A stretch of DNA of 56,001 bases from SVTX01 sp045542075 (GCA_045542075.1 JAZQKI010000004.1:1-56001), one strand, 5' to 3'. Shown: positions 14,829 to 24,396, counted from the stretch's first letter. Notes: generated by a model from the letters alone, not told the origin. Numbers and translations: made by a program.

Positions 14829-17114
14829 ATGGCAGAAAAGAAATATTTAATTGACAATGCCGAACTGATGGCAGAATGGAATTGGGAAAAGAATAATGAA
14901 TTAAATTTCGATCCTAATGCACTAACCCTTGGCAGCGGGAAAAAAGTATGGTGGAAATGTGATAAAGGACACGAGTGGCAAGCAAATGCAAATAATAGAA
15001 TCAATGGAAATGGATGCCCCTATTGTTCGGGGCGGTTCGTCATTAAAGGTGAAAACGATTTGCAAACAGTTAATCCAGCTTTGGCGAAAGAATGGAACTA
15101 TGCAAAAAACAATGGTTTAATACCTGAAAATGTAACGTTAAACAGTGGAAAGAAAACATGGTGGAAATGTGATAAAGGACATGAGTGGCAGGCAACAATA
15201 AATAGCAGAAGCAGTGGAGTTGGGTGCCCATATTGCTCGGGTCGATATGCCGTTAGAGGCGAAACTGATTTACAAACGCTTAATCCAACTTTAGCAGAAG
15301 AATGGAATTATGAAAAAAATCCCGGATTAACACCACTTGATGTAACAGCTAATAGCAGAAAAAAAGCTTGGTGGAAGTGTAGCAAAGGACATGAATGGCA
15401 AGCTACGATAGGTAGTAGGAATAAAGGAAGCGGATGTCCATATTGTTCAGGACGATGCGCAGTTAAAGGTGAAAATGATTTGCAAGTGGTTAATCCTAAA
15501 TTAGCAAAAGAATGGAATTATGAAAAAAATCATGGATTAACACCTATGGACGTGTTGCCTAATAGTGATAAAAAAGTGTGGTGGAAGTGTCCAAAAGGAC
15601 ATGAATGGCAAGCAGTGATTAGCCAAAGAAACAAAGGAAGCGGGTGTCCTATTTGTAACTCCGAGCGAAAAACGTCTCTTCCTGAGTATGCGATTGTATA
15701 TTATCTAAAAAAATACAATGTAGAGGCGATGCATTTATACAAAGAGAAAGGATACGAATTAGATGTTTATATTCCATCAAAAAAAATTGCCATTGAATAT
15801 GATGGATACTTTTGGCACAAAAACAAAGCAAAAAAAGATTTAGAAAAAAACAAAAGGTGCATAAAAGACGGAATTAAGTTATATAGAATAAGGGAAGGAT
15901 TACCACTGTTAAACGACAGTTCCATAGATTATATTGTTCAAAAAGATCAAAAAGATTTATCCCTAATATTAAAAGAAGTATTAAGTGAAATAATCGGAAA
16001 AAGCATTGATGTTAACCTTGAAAGAGACACTATTGCCATAGAAAACTTGCGGGAATATACGGAAAAGGAAAATTCTCTTTTCTTTTCCAATCCTGAAGTA
16101 GCCAAAGAATGGAATTATGAAAGAAACGGCAAATTAAAACCAGAATCTTTTCCAATGAACAGTAATAAAAAAGTCTGGTGGAAATGTGGTAAGGGACATG
16201 AGTGGCAAGCAACGATATACAGCAGAAATAGCGGGCGCGGATGCCCATATTGCTCAGGTCGATATGCTGTTAAAGGTGAAACTGATTTACAAACGCTTAA
16301 CCCGTTTTTAGCTAAAGAATGGAATTATGAAAAAAATTCCGGATTAAACCCAGTGGATTTCTCACTTAACAGCGGAAAGAAAGTTTGGTGGAAATGTGGT
16401 AAGGGTCACGAGTGGCAAGCAACGATAGTCAGCAGAAATAGTGAGCACGGGTGCCCATATTGCTCAGGGCGCTATCCTGTTAAAGGTGAAAACGATTTAC
16501 AAACGGTTAATCCAACTTTGGCAAAAGAATGGAATTATGAAAAAAATATTGGATTAACGCCTGCAGAGGTATCACATAATAGTAGCAAAAAAGTGTGGTG
16601 GAAATGCCAAAAAGAACATGAATGGCAAGCTACGATAGGTAGTAGGAATGCAGGAAGCCGATGTCCTTATTGCTCGGGCAAACTGTCCATTATAGGTGAA
16701 ACTGATTTGCAAACAGTTAATACAAAATTAGCAAACGAATGGAATTATGATAAGAATAATGGATTAACACCTATGGACGTGTTGCCAAACAGCAATAAAA
16801 AAGCATGGTGGAAATGTAGCCAAGGACACGAATGGCAAGCAGCAATAAGTAGTAGAAATAACGGTATTGGATGCCCATATTGTTCGGGGCGATTCCCCAT
16901 TAAAGGTAAAAATGATTTACAAACAGTTAACCCAGCTTTAGCGGAAGAATGGAATTATGAAAAAAACAACGGATTAACGCCTGCAGACGTAATGCCTAAT
17001 AGTGATAAAAAAGTCTGGTGGAAATGTAGCCAAGGGCATGAGTGGCAAACGACAATATACAATAGAAATAAAGGAAGCGGATGTCCTGTTTGTAGAAAAG
17101 ATAAAAAACGATAA
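14829..17114 (+). CDS. Nine-zinc-ribbon protein with an inserted Vsr/DUF559-like nuclease domain
   Basis: A 761-aa protein of nine ~68-residue repeats of the treble-clef zinc-ribbon type (DUF4379-like). Each has AKEWNYEKN ... WWKC.KGHEWQ ... GCPYCSGR ... DLQTVN with a CxxxH...CxxC set of zinc ligands. Four repeats precede and five follow a non-repeat domain at ~276-418. That domain contains YELDVYIPSKKIAIEYDGYFWH, a D...ExDGxxWH pattern of Vsr/DUF559-type PD-(D/E)XK endonucleases. Repeats 4 and 9 end early (GCPICNSERK, GCPVCRKDKKR) like capping units. Repeat 7 has KEH for KGH. The gene is AT-rich, has its own promoter and a partner gene downstream. A sequence-reading nuclease or defence role is inferred. 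Confidence 0.88.
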   Translation: MAEKKYLIDNAELMAEWNWEKNNELNFDPNALTLGSGKKVWWKCDKGHEWQANANNRINGNGCPYCSGRFVIKGENDLQTVNPALAKEWNYAKNNGLIPENVTLNSGKKTWWKCDKGHEWQATINSRSSGVGCPYCSGRYAVRGETDLQTLNPTLAEEWNYEKNPGLTPLDVTANSRKKAWWKCSKGHEWQATIGSRNKGSGCPYCSGRCAVKGENDLQVVNPKLAKEWNYEKNHGLTPMDVLPNSDKKVWWKCPKGHEWQAVISQRNKGSGCPICNSERKTSLPEYAIVYYLKKYNVEAMHLYKEKGYELDVYIPSKKIAIEYDGYFWHKNKAKKDLEKNKRCIKDGIKLYRIREGLPLLNDSSIDYIVQKDQKDLSLILKEVLSEIIGKSIDVNLERDTIAIENLREYTEKENSLFFSNPEVAKEWNYERNGKLKPESFPMNSNKKVWWKCGKGHEWQATIYSRNSGRGCPYCSGRYAVKGETDLQTLNPFLAKEWNYEKNSGLNPVDFSLNSGKKVWWKCGKGHEWQATIVSRNSEHGCPYCSGRYPVKGENDLQTVNPTLAKEWNYEKNIGLTPAEVSHNSSKKVWWKCQKEHEWQATIGSRNAGSRCPYCSGKLSIIGETDLQTVNTKLANEWNYDKNNGLTPMDVLPNSNKKAWWKCSQGHEWQAAISSRNNGIGCPYCSGRFPIKGKNDLQTVNPALAEEWNYEKNNGLTPADVMPNSDKKVWWKCSQGHEWQTTIYNRNKGSGCPVCRKDKKR

Positions 17115-17146
17115 CAGAAGTTTTAATTATATAAAGGAAGTAGAAA

Positions 17147-17512
17147 ATGATACATTTTGATAACAACTTAGCTAAAGAAGCATTCAAAATTGCACATGAA
17201 GCACACGAATTATCTGATGTGGCAAATGATCTTAATAGAATCAACACTGTCTTATCAACCAGACCAACTATAGAAAATTTATTTGAAGCGCAAAGATTAG
17301 ATAATGAATTGCGTAAAAAATATCCAACTATTGATAAAATGCTTGCAATAGCAAATAGTTATCTAATACCTGCGGTTGCTTCACAAAGTAATACACAAGA
17401 TTTACCCGAATATGCAAATCTTAAACAAGATTATTTCGGTATCTTATGTGATGTTCTTTTGAAAAAGGAAATTACAACTTCAATTGAGCAGTTTATTAAA
17501 AAAGTGGATTGA
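17147..17512 (+). CDS. Small helical protein co-transcribed with the zinc-ribbon nuclease
   Basis: A 121-aa protein without a clear family. It is predicted almost wholly helical and acidic, with heptad-like stretches (AKEAFKIAHEAHELSDVAND, FEAQRLDNELRKKYPTID). A distant likeness to YlbF-type helical bundles is possible but weak. AAAGGAAG lies 8-10 nt before ATG 17147, 32 nt after the nuclease stop, and a terminator follows, so it belongs to the same operon. It could be a partner, inhibitor or immunity protein for the nuclease; nothing in the sequence decides this. Confidence 0.7.
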   Translation: MIHFDNNLAKEAFKIAHEAHELSDVANDLNRINTVLSTRPTIENLFEAQRLDNELRKKYPTIDKMLAIANSYLIPAVASQSNTQDLPEYANLKQDYFGILCDVLLKKEITTSIEQFIKKVD

Positions 17513-17608
17513 ATCCGTTTAGCAAAATAAACGCGTCAAAGTAGGTTAAACAACAAATAAATTGCTGTATTATCGCCAAGAGTATTGAAAACCCAACCAA
17601 ACAACCCC

Positions 17609-17641
17609 GCCTTCTCTCGAAAATGAGGGAAGGCTTTTTTA
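17609..17641 (+). terminator. Terminator of the nuclease operon
   Basis: A 10-bp stem with one G-T pair (17609-17618 with 17625-17634) followed by seven T. Confidence 0.88.
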
Positions 17642-17675
17642 TTGCATATATGGTCTCAAAAAATGCGTAAACCCC

Positions 17676-17704
17676 TTGAAAAATGTGCGGAAATGTATTA
17701 TAAT
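17676..17704 (+). promoter_or_regulatory. Promoter of ychF
   Basis: TTGAAA (17676-17681), a 17-nt spacer and TATAAT (17699-17704). Confidence 0.8.
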
Positions 17705-17757
17705 ATATCTTATAATAGGTAATTATATGTATTTTTACGGAAAGCAGGTATTTTTAT

Positions 17758-18852
17758 ATGAAGCTCGGCATAGTGGGACTTCCTAACGTAGGTAAGTCAA
17801 CTCTTTTTAACGCCTTGACAAACGCGGGCGCGGAGTCCGCAAACTATCCTTTTTGCACGATCGAGCCCAACGTGGGCGTGGTGACGGTGCCTGACAGCCG
17901 TCTTGACGTGCTTGCGAAAATGTACGACCCCAAAAAGTACACGCCCGCGATAATTCAGTTCGTGGATATTGCAGGTCTTGTTAAGGGCGCGGCGCAGGGC
18001 GAGGGACTTGGAAACAAGTTTCTTTCCAACATCCGCGAGTGTGACGCGATAATTCACGTGGTTCGTTGCTTTGAGGACGACAATATCATTCACGTTGACG
18101 GAAGCGTAAATCCGCTCCGCGACATTGAGACCATAAATATGGAGCTTATTTTCTCGGATATGGAGATGGTAGAGCGCCGTATTGACAGAACCAAAAAGGC
18201 TATGAAGGGCGACAAGACGTTAGGCTCCGAGCTTGAGCTTTTCGAGCGCATACACGCAACGCTTGAGGAGGGCCTTTGCGCGCGCACGATGACTCTGACT
18301 GACGACGAGCGCGCTTGCCTTTACGACACGCCTTTGCTTACCATGAAGCCCGTCATTTACGTGGCTAACGTGTCCGAGGACGAGGCGGCAAGCGAGCCTG
18401 TGGACAACCCCGCTTATATGGCGGTCAAGGAGTTTGCGAAGACTGAAAACTCCGAGCTTATCGCGGTCTGCGCGGGCATTGAGTCCGAGATCGCGGAGCT
18501 TGATGCGGATGAGAAGGCGATGTTTTTGGAGGATATGGGAATTGCCGAGAGCGGTCTTGACAAGCTTATCAAGGCGTCCTACTCCTTGCTTGGACTTATA
18601 AGCTACCTCACGGCAGGGCCCGAGGAGGTAAGAGCCTGGACTATCACGCGCGGCACGAAAGCGCCCCAGGCGGCAGGAAAGATACATAGCGACTTTGAGC
18701 GCGGATTTATTCGCGCCGAGGTCATCGCCTTTGACGACCTCGTGTCCTGCGGCAATATGGTCGCCGCAAAGGAGGCGGGACTTGTGCGGAGCGAGGGCAA
18801 GGAATACGTAATGAAGGACGGAGACATAGTTCTCTTTAGATTTAACGTGTAA
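17758..18852 (+). CDS. ychF: Obg-family ATPase/GTPase YchF
   Basis: A 364-aa YchF/OLA1 protein. P-loop GLPNVGKSTLFNAL at residue 6, G3 DIAGLVKGAA, and a G4 region reading NVSE, the variant that makes YchF bind ATP rather than GTP. A coiled-coil insert (~110-200) and a C-terminal TGS domain (AWTITRGTKAPQAAG ... GKEYVMKDGDIVLFRFNV) complete the fold. It associates with ribosomes and stress responses in bacteria. Stands alone with its own promoter; the spacer downstream is filled with repeats. Confidence 0.97.
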   Translation: MKLGIVGLPNVGKSTLFNALTNAGAESANYPFCTIEPNVGVVTVPDSRLDVLAKMYDPKKYTPAIIQFVDIAGLVKGAAQGEGLGNKFLSNIRECDAIIHVVRCFEDDNIIHVDGSVNPLRDIETINMELIFSDMEMVERRIDRTKKAMKGDKTLGSELELFERIHATLEEGLCARTMTLTDDERACLYDTPLLTMKPVIYVANVSEDEAASEPVDNPAYMAVKEFAKTENSELIAVCAGIESEIAELDADEKAMFLEDMGIAESGLDKLIKASYSLLGLISYLTAGPEEVRAWTITRGTKAPQAAGKIHSDFERGFIRAEVIAFDDLVSCGNMVAAKEAGLVRSEGKEYVMKDGDIVLFRFNV

Positions 18853-19104
18853 GGGAGACGAGCGTGGAGAGGATAAACTTTTGAAAAAGTTTCCCCTCTC
18901 CCCGCGCCCCGCACTAGCGTAGTCTGTGCAACACCCCTTCAAAACTTCCCCCCAAAAAAAGGTAGGGGCTGGCGCATCGATTTGCGGACAATTTTTAGCC
19001 TTCCCCAGCGGGGAAGGTGGCGCGGAACGCGACGGATGAGGAGAGTACCGTTTCTGATAACGCCCCTCATCTCCAAAAACTTTCACCAATAGGAAACAAA
19101 AAAT
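18853..19104. repeat. Intergenic repeats between ychF and trmB
   Basis: Contains a GAGAGG...CCTCTC hairpin (18867-18900), the 20-nt unit GCACTAGCGTAGTCTGTGCA (18911-18930) that recurs near 41.3 and 48.7 kb, and a CCTTCCCC/GGGGAAGG hairpin followed by GATGAGG motifs (18992-19042). No gene is seen. Confidence 0.65.
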
Positions 19105-19758
19105 ATGAGAATGAGAAAAAAGAAGCACGGCGCGGAGAGGATCGCGGCGTGCGCGGAAATACTTATAGAAAATCCCACGTCGCTCAAGGAAAACCCAAAA
19201 GCGCCTTTCTCGGACAAGGAAAAGCTGCTTTGTCTTGAAATTGGATGCGGCAAGGGTAACTTTGCGGTGGGAACTGCGGCGGCAGAGCATAACATCAACC
19301 TTATCTCAATGGAAAAGGTGCCCGACGTGTGCTGTATCGCGCTTGAGAAGGCTATGGCGTGCAAGGAAAGCAGACCCGACAATCTCCGCTTCATAATCGG
19401 TGACGCGGCGAATCTTGAGGAGTGGTTTCCGCCTCACAGCCTTGACAGAATATATCTCAACTTCAGCGACCCGTGGCCCAAGGCGGGACACGCAAAGCGC
19501 CGTCTAACGCACAGGATCTTTCTTGAGAGATACAAAAATCTTTTGAAGGTCGGCGGCGAGCTGATATTCAAGACCGACAACGCGGGACTTTTTGACTTTT
19601 CGCTTGAGGAGTTTGAGGCGTTTGGTCTTGAGATCGTCTGGATGACACGCGATCTTCACAACTCCGAGCGCGCGGCGACAAATGTTATGACGGAATACGA
19701 AAAGAACTTTTCCGAGAAGGGATTTTCCATTTGCTCGGCAATAGTGAGGTTTAACTGA
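19105..19758 (+). CDS. trmB: tRNA (guanine-N7)-methyltransferase TrmB
   Basis: A 217-aa class-I methyltransferase that makes m7G46 in the variable loop of tRNAs. SAM-binding motif LCLEIGCGKGNF at ~45, then YLNFSDPWPKAGHAKRRL with the catalytic Asp and tRNA-binding basic residues, and the C-terminal TNVMTEYEKNF motif. Start ATG 19105 follows a modest AGGAAAC. Its stop overlaps the truB start by one base (TGATG), so the two RNA-modification genes are translationally coupled. Confidence 0.96.
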   Translation: MRMRKKKHGAERIAACAEILIENPTSLKENPKAPFSDKEKLLCLEIGCGKGNFAVGTAAAEHNINLISMEKVPDVCCIALEKAMACKESRPDNLRFIIGDAANLEEWFPPHSLDRIYLNFSDPWPKAGHAKRRLTHRIFLERYKNLLKVGGELIFKTDNAGLFDFSLEEFEAFGLEIVWMTRDLHNSERAATNVMTEYEKNFSEKGFSICSAIVRFN

Positions 19759-20690
19759 TGTCGGTAAAGCATACTGAAATTGACAATCTCCCGGGCGGAA
19801 TACTTGCGGTAAACAAGCCTGTGGGTATCTCGTCGCATGACGTTGTCAACAAAATAAGAAGGCTTTATAACACAAAGCGCGTGGGACACGCGGGAACTCT
19901 TGACCCGCTTGCCGAGGGTGTGCTTGTGGTACTTGTCGGGCGCGCGGCGAAGGCTTGCGAGTATATCTCGTCTGACAGAAAGACCTACACCGCGACTCTG
20001 CGCCTTGGAATTGAGACTGACACCGAGGACATAACGGGTAAGGTGCTTTCAAGACACGAGGGCGAGCTTCCCAAGTTTGACGAGGTTAAAGAAGTCTGCA
20101 AAGGCTTTTGCGGTAAAATAATGCAGACGCCGCCTATGTATTCGGCGCTCAAGGTGAACGGTCAGAAGCTTTACGATCTGGCTCGCCAGGGCGTTATAAT
20201 TGAGCGCCAGGCTCGCGAGGTCGAGGTGTTTGATATTATATGCCAGCCTACCGAGAGGGCAGAGGATTTTACACTCACTGTCACCTGCTCGGGCGGTACG
20301 TATATCAGAACGCTTTGCGCGGATATAGGCAAGGCTTTGGGCTGCGGCGGAGCTATGGCGACTCTGCGGCGGGATGAGGCCTGTGGAGTCTTGCTGTCGC
20401 AAGCCTTCACCATAGACGAGCTTGAGGCTATGGACGAGCAGGGCAGAGCGGCGTGCCTTATGGACGTTGAGGGGCTGTTTTGCGACATGCCCAAAATACA
20501 GCTCTCACCTTTCTTTGAAAGACTTTTCCGTGACGGATGTCCTATATATCAGCACAAGATAAAAACAAGCTTTGGCGCGGGACAGCGCGTGCGTGTCTGC
20601 TCGCAGGGCGGAGAATTTTTCGCGCTTGGCGAGGTCGGAGAATATACTGATGGCAGCGCCATAAAATCCATAAAGATATTTAAGCTTTAA
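19758..20690 (+). CDS. truB: tRNA pseudouridine-55 synthase TruB
   Basis: A 310-aa TruB, which converts U55 of the tRNA T loop to pseudouridine. Catalytic motif GHAGTLDPLAEGVL (~39-52) with the nucleophilic Asp, KTYTATLRLG and SGGTYIRTLCADIG are all present, with a short PUA-like C-terminal domain. Overlaps trmB by one base. Notable in context because the tRNA-Leu at 6303 lacks U55, the target base of this enzyme. Confidence 0.97.
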   Translation: MSVKHTEIDNLPGGILAVNKPVGISSHDVVNKIRRLYNTKRVGHAGTLDPLAEGVLVVLVGRAAKACEYISSDRKTYTATLRLGIETDTEDITGKVLSRHEGELPKFDEVKEVCKGFCGKIMQTPPMYSALKVNGQKLYDLARQGVIIERQAREVEVFDIICQPTERAEDFTLTVTCSGGTYIRTLCADIGKALGCGGAMATLRRDEACGVLLSQAFTIDELEAMDEQGRAACLMDVEGLFCDMPKIQLSPFFERLFRDGCPIYQHKIKTSFGAGQRVRVCSQGGEFFALGEVGEYTDGSAIKSIKIFKL

Positions 20691-20700
20691 GGAGACCTAT

Positions 20701-21963
20701 ATGAAAAAATATTTATACCCCGCAGATATTTATCTGCCGAATTTTGATAAGGTGGACGGCAGCCGTTGGGCGACTGTTGCCTGCGACCAGTTTACAAGTC
20801 AGCCCGAGTATTGGGAAAGCGCGGCAGAGCTTGTCGGCTGCTCCCCCTCGGCTCTCAATATCATTCTGCCCGAGGCGTATCTTTCCGAGACCGAGCAGAG
20901 AATTGGCAAAATAAATGAGACTATGCGAAAGTATCTCTCTGATATTCTCGTGTGCCATAAAAACACCATGATATATCTTGAGAGAGTGCAGTCGGACGGT
21001 AAAATACGTCGCGGTATAGTCGGGGCGGTTGACCTTGAGGAGTACGACTACCAAAAGGGCTCGGAGTCGCTTATCCGCGCGACGGAGGGAACTGTGCTTG
21101 ACAGAATCCCCCCGAGAGTAAAAATAAGACGCGGCGCGGAGATAGAGCTGCCGCACATAATGATACTTATTGACGACGAGCAGAGGACAGTTATCGAACC
21201 CATCTGCGAAAAGTCTGCGGGCTATGAGCTTGCCTATGATTTTGACCTTATGCTCGGCGGCGGTCACGTCACGGGAAGATTTATTCCCGAAAATGATATA
21301 GACAATATCAATCTTGCACTCTCCGAGCTTGCGACAAGCGAGCAGATGATAGGGAAGTACGGTATAAACTGTCCTCCCTTGCTTTTCGCTATGGGTGACG
21401 GCAACCATTCGCTCGCAACCGCAAAGGCTCTCTACGAGGAAATAAAGGCAGAAATAGGCGAGGATGCGGCAAGGTCGCACCCCGCAAGATACGCGCTGTG
21501 CGAGATAGTCAATCTCCACGACTCCGCGCTTGAGTTTGAGCCTATATACCGCGTGGTTTTCGGAGTCCGGCCCGAGAGCTTTATCTGTGATCTTAAGGCT
21601 TACGCAAAAAATCTCTGCGGCGCGGAGGAGCGTGAGCAGAGGGTTGAGTACACGTATGGCGACGTCAAGGGTGAGATTATTATTAAATCTCCCGAGTGTC
21701 AGCTCACGGTGGGAAGTATTCAGCAGTTTATTGACGACTACATAAAGACACACAAGGGCGCGGAGGTCGACTACATACACGGGCTTGAGTCTACGTATTC
21801 ATTGGCGCAAAAGCCGAATGCCGTGGGACTTACCTTTGACGGAATGGAGAAAAATCAGCTCTTCCGCACCGTAATCTGTGACGGCGCGCTCCCCAGAAAG
21901 ACCTTTTCCATGGGGCATGCCGAGGACAAGAGATATTATATCGAATGTAGAAAAATAAAGTAA
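20701..21963 (+). CDS. DUF1015 family protein
   Basis: A 420-aa DUF1015 protein, a widespread family of unknown biochemical role often found near serine biosynthesis or housekeeping genes. Conserved motifs include RWATVACDQFTSQPEYW at the start, RRGIVGAVDLEEYDY, and a strongly conserved MGDGNHSLATAKALYE that may bind a ligand or metal. AAGGAG lies 7 nt upstream; the gene is 10 nt after truB and appears to be in the same operon with the two genes that follow. Confidence 0.9.
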   Translation: MKKYLYPADIYLPNFDKVDGSRWATVACDQFTSQPEYWESAAELVGCSPSALNIILPEAYLSETEQRIGKINETMRKYLSDILVCHKNTMIYLERVQSDGKIRRGIVGAVDLEEYDYQKGSESLIRATEGTVLDRIPPRVKIRRGAEIELPHIMILIDDEQRTVIEPICEKSAGYELAYDFDLMLGGGHVTGRFIPENDIDNINLALSELATSEQMIGKYGINCPPLLFAMGDGNHSLATAKALYEEIKAEIGEDAARSHPARYALCEIVNLHDSALEFEPIYRVVFGVRPESFICDLKAYAKNLCGAEEREQRVEYTYGDVKGEIIIKSPECQLTVGSIQQFIDDYIKTHKGAEVDYIHGLESTYSLAQKPNAVGLTFDGMEKNQLFRTVICDGALPRKTFSMGHAEDKRYYIECRKIK

Positions 21964-21976
21964 GCCGAGGTTTTAT

Positions 21977-22381
21977 ATGACTGTGATTGTTTGCCTTGAC
22001 GACAAGGGCGGTATGATGTTCGGTACGCGCAGGCAGAGTCAGGACTCTGTGCTTCGCGACAGGATACTCAACGATAATATGGGCAAAAGGCTTTTTATGA
22101 ACGAGTATTCCTATAAAATGTTTTCGCAGAACACAGAAAATTTTGCGATCTGCGACAATGATTTTTTGTCTGTTGCGCAAAAGGGTGACGTTTGCTTTGT
22201 TGAAAACTCGGATATTTTGCCGTATGCGGACAAAATAAACAAAATTATTGTGTACCGCTGGAACAGGGTATATCCCGCGACGATGTATTTTAAGCTCCCC
22301 GATGGCGAGTGGAAACTTGAGGGCAGGTCGGAAATCGGTGGCTCCTCGCACGATATAACAGAGGAAATTTACGTGAAATAA
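21977..22381 (+). CDS. Conserved small protein of unknown function
   Basis: A 134-aa protein conserved in Clostridia as far as I recall, without defined function. It begins MTVIVCLDDKGGMMFGTRRQSQDSVLRDRI and contains a FAICDNDFLSVAQKGDVCFVEN stretch. No signal peptide, TM or enzyme motif is evident. Similar proteins are sometimes annotated as ribonuclease Z, but no metallo-beta-lactamase HxHxDH motif is present. It lies 13 nt after the DUF1015 gene and 13 nt before the nuclease gene, as an operon member. Confidence 0.7.
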   Translation: MTVIVCLDDKGGMMFGTRRQSQDSVLRDRILNDNMGKRLFMNEYSYKMFSQNTENFAICDNDFLSVAQKGDVCFVENSDILPYADKINKIIVYRWNRVYPATMYFKLPDGEWKLEGRSEIGGSSHDITEEIYVK

Positions 22382-22394
22382 CGGAGGGATCAAC

Positions 22395-23150
22395 ATGAAG
22401 GCAAAAAGATTTTTAAGTCTTTTAATAATACTTTCGCTGCTCGCGGGCATACTGTGTCTTTCGTCCTGCGACAGTCTGCTTGACAACGGAGAAATTTCTC
22501 TCCCGCTCGGAGACAAGAACAACGGCGTGACAAATGCTCCGAGCGCAAATCTTGACAGCATCCCCGAGTACGACGGAGAATCGGCGTACGTTATTATAAA
22601 TAACAACATCCCATTCTTTGAGGAGAGCGAGCATACCACAAAATCCTTTGAGAGCTACGGCGAGCTTGATAAGCTCGGCAGATGCACTGTGACTATGGCG
22701 TGCGTTGGCAAGGACATAATGCCTGCGGACGACGAGGAGCGCGGAAGCATCAGCAGTGTGTACCCTACGGGTTGGGAGCAGAACAGATATGATTCTGATC
22801 TGGTTGAGGGCGGCTGGCTCTACAACCGCGCGCATCTTATCGGCTGGCAGCTTACCGCGGAGAACGCAAATGAGGAAAATCTTATCACGGGAACGAGATA
22901 TTTCAACGTTGACGGAATGTTACCCTTTGAGAATCAGGTTGCTGACTACGTGCGAGAGACAAATAATCACGTGCTTTACCGTGTGACTCCCATTTTTGAT
23001 GGAAATAACCTGCTCGCAAGCGGAGTTCTTATGGAGGCACTTTCTATGGAGGACGGCGGCGAGGGAGTTTGCTTCTGCGTCTACGTCTACAACGTGCAGC
23101 CGGGAATAGAGATAGATTACGCGACGGGTGAAAATCAGCTCGCAAAATAA
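22395..23150 (+). CDS. Secreted lipoprotein DNA/RNA non-specific endonuclease
   Basis: A 251-aa lipoprotein: signal peptide with lipobox LSSC (Cys25), a linker, then an EndA/NucA-type beta-beta-alpha-metal nuclease. Its motif reads NRAHLIGWQL (catalytic His) with NLITGTRYFN (metal-binding Asn) and MLPFENQVADYV downstream; family members such as streptococcal EndA carry DRGH at the same place. Expected to face outside the membrane and degrade or import DNA. GGAGG precedes the start by 7 nt. Last of the gene group that starts at trmB. Confidence 0.92.
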   Translation: MKAKRFLSLLIILSLLAGILCLSSCDSLLDNGEISLPLGDKNNGVTNAPSANLDSIPEYDGESAYVIINNNIPFFEESEHTTKSFESYGELDKLGRCTVTMACVGKDIMPADDEERGSISSVYPTGWEQNRYDSDLVEGGWLYNRAHLIGWQLTAENANEENLITGTRYFNVDGMLPFENQVADYVRETNNHVLYRVTPIFDGNNLLASGVLMEALSMEDGGEGVCFCVYVYNVQPGIEIDYATGENQLAK

Positions 23151-23178
23151 TATTCGCACATACACAGGAGATACCAAA

Positions 23179-24393
23179 ATGCAGAAGATCAGAATGAAAA
23201 CGCCCCTCGTTGAGATGGACGGCGATGAGATGACGAGAATTATCTGGCAGATGATAAAGGATGAGCTTCTTTATCCGTTTGTTGATCTGAAGACTGAATA
23301 CTACGACCTCGGACTGCCCGAAAGAGAAAGGACCAAGGATCAAATCACTGTTGATTCCGCAAACGCCACGCTAAAATACGGCGTTGCAGTCAAGTGCGCG
23401 ACCATCACGCCCAACAAGCAGAGAGTTGAGGAATATAACCTCTCACAGATGTGGAAATCTCCCAACGGCACCATAAGAGCGATACTTGACGGAACGGTTT
23501 TCCGCGCGCCTATAACTATTGACTCTATAAAGCCCGTGGTCCGCAACTGGAAAAAGCCTATCACTATCGCGCGTCACGCCTATGGCGACGTCTATAAGTC
23601 CACCGAATACCGCGTGCCCACGAGCGGCGTGGCTACGCTGTCATTCCGTGGAAACGACGGCACGGAATTTTCAAAGACGATATATGACTTTGAGTGCGCG
23701 GGTGTGCTTCAGGGAATGTATAACAAGGATTCCTCAATTGAGTCCTTTGCTCATTCCTGCTTTAAGTTCGCGATAGACACAAAGCAGGATCTCTGGTTTG
23801 CGACCAAGGACACGATATCCAAGCAGTACGACCAGACCTTCAAGCTTATTTTCGAGGATATTTACAATAATTATTATAAGGAAGAATTTGAGGCGCTGGG
23901 TATCACGTATTTCTACACGCTGATAGACGACGCGGTCGCGCGTGTTATACGAAGCGAGGGCGGTTATATTTGGGCTTGCAAGAACTACGACGGCGACGTT
24001 ATGAGCGATATGGTATCCACAGCGTTTGGCTCGCTTGCTATGATGACGTCGGTGCTTGTGTCGCCCGACGGAAAGTACGAGTACGAGGCGGCGCACGGCA
24101 CGGTAACAAGACATTATTACAGGCATCTCAAGGGGGAGGACACGTCCACAAACCCCATGGCGACGATATACGCCTGGAGCGGCGCGCTCCGCAAGCGCGG
24201 CGAACTCGACGGAATAGACGAGCTTTGCGAGTTCGCGAATAATCTTGAGGCGGCTTGTATTGAGACCTTGAACGACGGCATTATGACAAAGGACCTCGCG
24301 GGTCTTGTTGATGAGGGCGTGAGCGTTACGTCGGTCAACACCGCAGGCTTTATCGCCGCGGTAAGAGAAAGGCTTGAGGGGAAATATACATAA
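23179..24393 (+). CDS. icd: Isocitrate dehydrogenase (NADP+), type II
   Basis: A 404-aa NADP-dependent isocitrate dehydrogenase of the eukaryote-like subfamily: TPLVEMDGDEMTRIIWQMIK at the start, then ANATLKYGVAVKCATITP, WKSPNGTIRAILDGTVFRAPI and AAHGTVTRHYYRH. It converts isocitrate to 2-oxoglutarate, supplying glutamate synthesis and NADPH. ATG 23179 is preferred because CAGGAG lies just upstream; an in-frame ATG at 23128 would overlap the nuclease gene and lacks a ribosome site. A strong terminator follows at once. Confidence 0.97.
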   Translation: MQKIRMKTPLVEMDGDEMTRIIWQMIKDELLYPFVDLKTEYYDLGLPERERTKDQITVDSANATLKYGVAVKCATITPNKQRVEEYNLSQMWKSPNGTIRAILDGTVFRAPITIDSIKPVVRNWKKPITIARHAYGDVYKSTEYRVPTSGVATLSFRGNDGTEFSKTIYDFECAGVLQGMYNKDSSIESFAHSCFKFAIDTKQDLWFATKDTISKQYDQTFKLIFEDIYNNYYKEEFEALGITYFYTLIDDAVARVIRSEGGYIWACKNYDGDVMSDMVSTAFGSLAMMTSVLVSPDGKYEYEAAHGTVTRHYYRHLKGEDTSTNPMATIYAWSGALRKRGELDGIDELCEFANNLEAACIETLNDGIMTKDLAGLVDEGVSVTSVNTAGFIAAVRERLEGKYT

Positions 24394-24396
24394 AGA

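Noticed and set aside
17147..17512. YlbF-family regulator
   Set aside because: Only general helical character agrees; the conserved YlbF core pattern is not evident, so I left it as unknown.
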